A stretch of DNA of 64,000 nucleotides from positions 5,138,606 to 5,202,605 of the forward strand of contig JAQFVV010012441.1 in the NCBI GenBank assembly GCA_028023455.1. The letters are read 5' to 3'. Shown here piece after piece: positions 59,861 through 64,000 of the stretch (within the stretch, counting starts at the first letter, position 1; each line of letters starts with the position of its first letter). Position numbers and translations under genes: made by a program. Origin of the DNA: Epiperipatus broadwayi (lineage: Eukaryota; Onychophora; Udeonychophora; Euonychophora; Peripatidae). The notes below the pieces were generated by a model that had not been told where the DNA came from, made no database searches, and was given only the letters and a program-made list of their open reading frames with translations.

Positions 59861-62604
59861 TTCACTGAAAATAAGACCTAACCAAAAATAAGCCCTAGCA
59901 TAATTTTATAGATTGCTTGTATATAAGCACTACTTCAAATATAAGTTTTAGTTAAAATCATCAGGCAAATGGATGAATTTCATTTATCCATTAAAACCCA
60001 CCATGCTTGTAGTGAAATGTACAAATAAATAATATTCTTGATTTTAATATTTTAAATAAATAATAATATAAATTATAATGATACTTGTGTATTTCCCATC
60101 GATGTATTTTCCTGTTGACTATTTACAACAAATATAATTTTACCTGCAGAGAGAAACAATATACCCTGTCAAATATTAAATTTAAGGCAATCCAATTTAT
60201 TAAATTTATAAACAATTTAACAAACACTTAAAAGGCTTATCTATTACAAGCCAGAACATCAGACAATTTATATTTTTTATGTAATTTTAGGTTCTTATTT
60301 TATTTATAATAAATATTTAGATTTAGATTGGTTGATGTAATTTTAGGATTTGATCATGATAGCTTTTAAATATTAAAGTAAAAGAAAATTCAGTTTTGTT
60401 TATTAAATTTTTTTTTTCCTCATAAAGGATGATAAATAAAAGGAGTGATTTTAATAAGCAATGTTTCGTTTTAAATTCAATCAATCTTTCTCTTAAACAT
60501 AAGTTTTTAAAAAAATACCCAAGCTTGCTATTATGAATAATTTGCAAAGTGTTTACAATGTGTGCACTGGATAAAGGATGTTTATGATTATGACTTAAAA
60601 AATATTTGTACTCAATAGATCATGTGTTGCATTAATTGTATTTAAATCAGTGTAAAATTCAGAAACATGTATTAAATTTTTGTGCTTTCATTTTTTCTTC
60701 ACACTTGTGTGGATAATCATTCTTAACTGTAATCATTTTTGTTTCCACTTCTATCTCGTAAGTCTTCAAATAACACTTGATTTCATGATAGATTAAAATG
60801 GAATAATATTTTGATCCCCAGCAAGATTAGTGCAAAAAGATTTATTCCATAGAGTATAAGAGAGGAATCATGGAAGACTTTTGGAGCTTAATAAATTTAA
60901 ATAGCTATTTATATTCCAGAGAATGAAAAGTCTGTGACTCTTTAAAACAATAAGCAGTGAAGTTTAAATTATCACCATATGTTAGTTTTAAATATATTGG
61001 ATTTTTTTAAAACAATATATAAGCATATTAAATTGTTCAATTTGATATTAAGGAGACTTTTGTTGCTCTAGTTTTAAACAATTAAAAGAATAATAAAGTT
61101 TGAAATAATTTTCATGACGTATCATTGGAAATTGTAACATAACTTCTGACTATAGATTCTTCGTTTATCAAAGTTGCAATGCGATGCTAACGAAACACAA
61201 AGCAGAGATATTATATTGTTAGTTTAAATGCAAGATAAATACCTAAAAAAGTGTGTTATATATTACTTTTACTGATTTGACTATGATATTTGACCAAATA
61301 AGTCAAATACATTTGTGACATTGTTTGAAACTAGTTGCTTGACTAAAAAATATTCATTGTTATAGAATTTCAGAATAAAATTGCAGCATTTTATTACAAA
61401 TAAAAAACAGGGGCATTTTACTTTAAATAATAATTTTATTTAGGCTAAACAAACATAAATAGATCACCATGCATTACAATTGCATATTAGATTAATCTAG
61501 TATTAGTCCATATGGTTTGAAGCTGATTGATGTTAAGATAGTCCTTGTGATATAAAGTCCATAGGTGTATGGAATAGCTTCCATGTCTCCTCATAAATGA
61601 ATTTTGATGATAGTAATTTATCTCTTTGTAAAAAGTAGGCCATTTGGAATAAAACTGGTGTTAAAAAAATATGTGCATTAATTTCAACTTCATTTTCAAT
61701 TTTATATTATTGTTGTTTGACTTCATGTATTATGAACAAATATGCAATTCAGTTTCCTTAATTGAATTTTTAATTGGATTGGATTAAAAGTAAAAAAAAA
61801 AAGAAAGAATTCCATTGATTTGCTTTTGAATTTATTGTTGTCAATTCAAAAAGCTATCAAGATAATGTACTTAATATTTTGATGAAATTTTATAAAGTCT
61901 TAGATTCAATATTTAGTCTTTAATAAATTAAATTTCTTTTTAGTTAATGACTAGGAAAATTGTCAACAACCTTTTAGTATCCATATTATCAACATAATAG
62001 TGTAAAATAATTTAAATATCTTAGTAATCTGAGATATAGAAAAATGGATTCATAATAGTTATAGATTCTAGCTACCTGAAGAAAATTGAGTATTTCATCA
62101 CAATAACATAATTTCTGCATCTAAATATATAGTATATAAGTTATTTTATTTAATTTATTGCATGGAAGTGACATTTGGATAACTTGATAATACAACAAAA
62201 TGTATTAAAACATTTTCTTTAAGCACTAGTAAATTAATGGTCATATTCATTAAACTGATCATTATGTTGTACAGCTTGATACAGGTCATAGTATAAAATT
62301 GAGTATTGGCCAGTCAAATCTGCATTGGATTGAGTATGTGAAATAAATGAAAATATAGGACCACATTAAAAAGGATTTAATTTGGATTTGAGAATGGGTA
62401 TCATGAGAGAGGCAAAACATATTTAGAATATACAAATTATCAGAAAGTCCATTCTACATAACTGCAATATTGATTGTTTCAATGGAATCATATAAATTGA
62501 AAAAATGTTTAAGTCCCTTTCGAAAAAATGTTTGCCACAGTTGAACTTAAAAGACAACATAGCAATACAGCAATTAAATAGAATAATGGGTCACCATATC
62601 TTAT
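59861..62604. other. AT-rich non-coding stretch
   Basis: No gene. 59857-59935 ('gaaaataagacctaaccaaa', 'aataagccctagca') has the look of an old interspersed repeat. The rest is featureless. Confidence 0.45.
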
Positions 62605-62726
62605 ATGTCTTCTTTTTTTTTCTCATGTGTCATAGCACCAGCTGGAATGCAAACCTGCAATACTGGGGCAACTGCTTCTAAAGCAGCTGTCGCTGACTTC
62701 TTGACCACCAATGCTTGACATGTCTT
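62605..62726 (-). mobile_element. tRNA-derived SINE, diverged copy
   Basis: The minus strand has head 'gacatgtcaagcattggtgg', a box B-like 'GGTTTGCATTCC', and the tail 'GCTATGACACATGAGAAAAA', which matches the tail of the SINE at 5866-6006. The short flanking repeat 'atgtctt' (62605-62611 and 62719-62726) is consistent with a target duplication. It is older than the 5.9-kb copy. Confidence 0.75.
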
Positions 62727-62869
62727 TTTTGGGGGGATCTGTTTATGCAGTTTTTACAAAATACATCTCTAGAATAGATTATGTCATTTTATTTAATTTT
62801 TTTTTGTAATGAATCATGTTATATGTCACATGACCTATATAGCTTGCATTTACCAATATGTAATATAAA

Positions 62870-63145
62870 GAGCATGCCAATAGCTCAAAACAAATTTAAA
62901 GACTTGCATATGTCTAAAATTTCAGATATTCTCCGTAAGAATTAACCTTTAGATAAATGCTTATCTTCACTTAGTTTTTGAATCAGGTGTCCTAGCTCCT
63001 CACTGAAGAGAGTCATAGCTCAAAACCAGTCTGAGAATGGTGGCAATTCTAGATAAAGATGATTTGAATGCTTTCTTGTGTAGCATTTGTCATAAAAATA
63101 AGCTTTTTTAGAGCCATTGGCATGCTATTTATATTATATATATTC
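62870..63145. repeat. R2 repeats in inverted arrangement
   Basis: 'agagcatgccaatagctc' (62870) is the complement of 'gagccattggcatgctat' (63112). Between them the minus strand reads 'acaaatgctacacaagaaag', 'catctttatctag' and 'agactggttttgagc', the R2 order seen at 7393-7545. Confidence 0.65.
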
Positions 63146-63214
63146 AAATATAAGTATATTGCCTATACTAAACTTAATGTAACTAGAAGGGACTTAATTT
63201 CAAGTTCCCTACAG

Positions 63215-63401
63215 ATATGCACTCCATCTTACACAAATGATACACATGAATGTGGTCATGTGTATTGGTTGTATAAGATACAGTACATAGCTGTAGGGAG
63301 CTAGAAAGGCTGAGTTCAAGTTCCTGTTAATATATATATATATATATGTAGTCACTAGTTCAAGTTCCTGTTAATATATATATATATATATGTAGTCACT
63401 A
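63215..63401 (+). repeat. R1 3' end fragment with a 44-bp tandem duplication
   Basis: 'gatacacatgaatgtggtca', 'gtgtattggttgtat' and 'gctgagttcaagttcc' are the R1 3' end. A 44-bp unit, from 'gttcaagttcctg' through a TA run to 'gtagtcacta', is present twice, identical, at 63314-63357 and 63358-63401. Confidence 0.75.
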
Positions 63402-64000
63402 GAGGAAGTTTACCCATAACTCTTTCAAGCTTTATTTTATAAGTGACCAAAGAGAAAGAATTCAAAATCTTCATCAGAAAGTTCCTATTTCCAGACCAAT
63501 TGATTTGGAGCTTGTGGTTCACCTCAGTATATATATATTGAATTAAACAAAATATCTATTATAAGTTTAATGAAAAAATTAGTTTGGCCTCAGACATTTT
63601 CAATTAATAGTAATTGGTAATTTCTTGCTATCATAAAAGGTTAAAATTTATTTTCTGTTTTTACAAAAATAGTCTCTGATTTAATGACAAAAATTACAAA
63701 CATTTTTTTACATTTATCCAAACTCTGTTTTTGAATGTTTTGACTCACCAATTTATCAGCAACCATTTTCTAACTTCAGCTATTGTGCAGGAACTGATAT
63801 TGCACTGGGTTGACTTCCTTGATGATACAGAAGTGATAAGGTCAAAACATTAGTATGATGCTGCATTGATAATAAGCAAGCATATATATATATGAGCTAA
63901 CCAAAAATGTATGTTTGTACGCCTAGGCAATATGATCATTAATTAATTTTTTTTAAATAATTTTTTTTTAAAAAAACTTTTATTAGTTTATTTAATATTC
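63402..64000. other. Non-coding, possible retroelement terminus
   Basis: 63817-63853 reads 'cttgatgatacagaagtgat' and 'aaggtcaaaacattag', similar in layout to the CTGATGA-hairpin-AAAAC module at 18405-18431. A partial inverted partner, 'gttttgactcacc', is at 63740. Suggestive only. Confidence 0.35.

Noticed and set aside
59857-59935. A conserved-looking 'gaaaataagacctaacc' block as a named transposon end
   Set aside because: It looks like an old interspersed repeat, but I cannot name the family or find its partner end in the window.

Overview
This is a 64 kb piece of a very AT-rich animal genome (about three-quarters A+T by eye). It is dense in microsatellites, tRNA-derived SINEs, non-LTR retrotransposon remains and, above all, Penelope-like retroelements (PLEs). 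It has no operons and no compact genes, and contains one 500-N assembly gap (16620-17119). The combination suggests a large-genome invertebrate, most likely a mollusc and plausibly a cephalopod such as an octopus; this is an inference from style, not a proven assignment. I find no host gene: no ORF resembles a cellular protein and no convincing exon chain is visible. Every protein-like stretch I can place belongs to a transposable element, and all are broken by stops or frameshifts.

Layout. 0-17 kb: mostly featureless AT-rich DNA with a SINE carrying a perfect 15-bp target duplication (5866-6006), a small foldback repeat (5698-5850), copies of dispersed families called here R1, R2 and R3, and a coiled-coil coding remnant on the minus strand (7.7-9.0 kb). 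17-31 kb: a TIR-bounded candidate DNA transposon (17626-18785) interrupted by a spacer-less 210-bp palindrome, a large TATC array (20.4 kb), a plus-strand coiled-coil/Gag-like remnant (25.65-27.0 kb), a fresh 160-bp tandem duplication (27.5 kb) and an 81-bp-arm foldback (30.2 kb). 31-55 kb: a run of Penelope-like loci, PLE-A (31.6), PLE-B (39.1), PLE-C (40.9), PLE-D (41.9), PLE-E (49.5) and PLE-F (54.3 kb). Between them lie an AAT array, a GATA array and an inverted pair of LINE remnants including an RTE-like 3' end (46-47 kb). 55-64 kb: a decayed APE-type LINE with ORF1 (zinc knuckles) and the endonuclease half of ORF2 but no reverse transcriptase, then a second SINE and R1/R2 fragments.

Most notable. 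PLE-A, B, E and F share one architecture: the 3' terminal segment, reaching into the GIY-YIG reading frame, is repeated in inverted orientation at the 5' side, so each insertion is a giant inverted repeat. PLE-C and the 18.4-kb palindrome look like the same thing with little or no body. Shortly after the stop codon, the arms of A, B and E carry a hammerhead-ribozyme-like sequence: a CUGAUGA-like box, a stem II hairpin, GAAA, then a possible stem III. Hammerheads are known in PLE terminal repeats. The unusual point is that all three loci read U at core position 3 and A at position 8, as expected if the C3-G8 core pair had been replaced by U3-A8. Parallel deamination decay is the main alternative.
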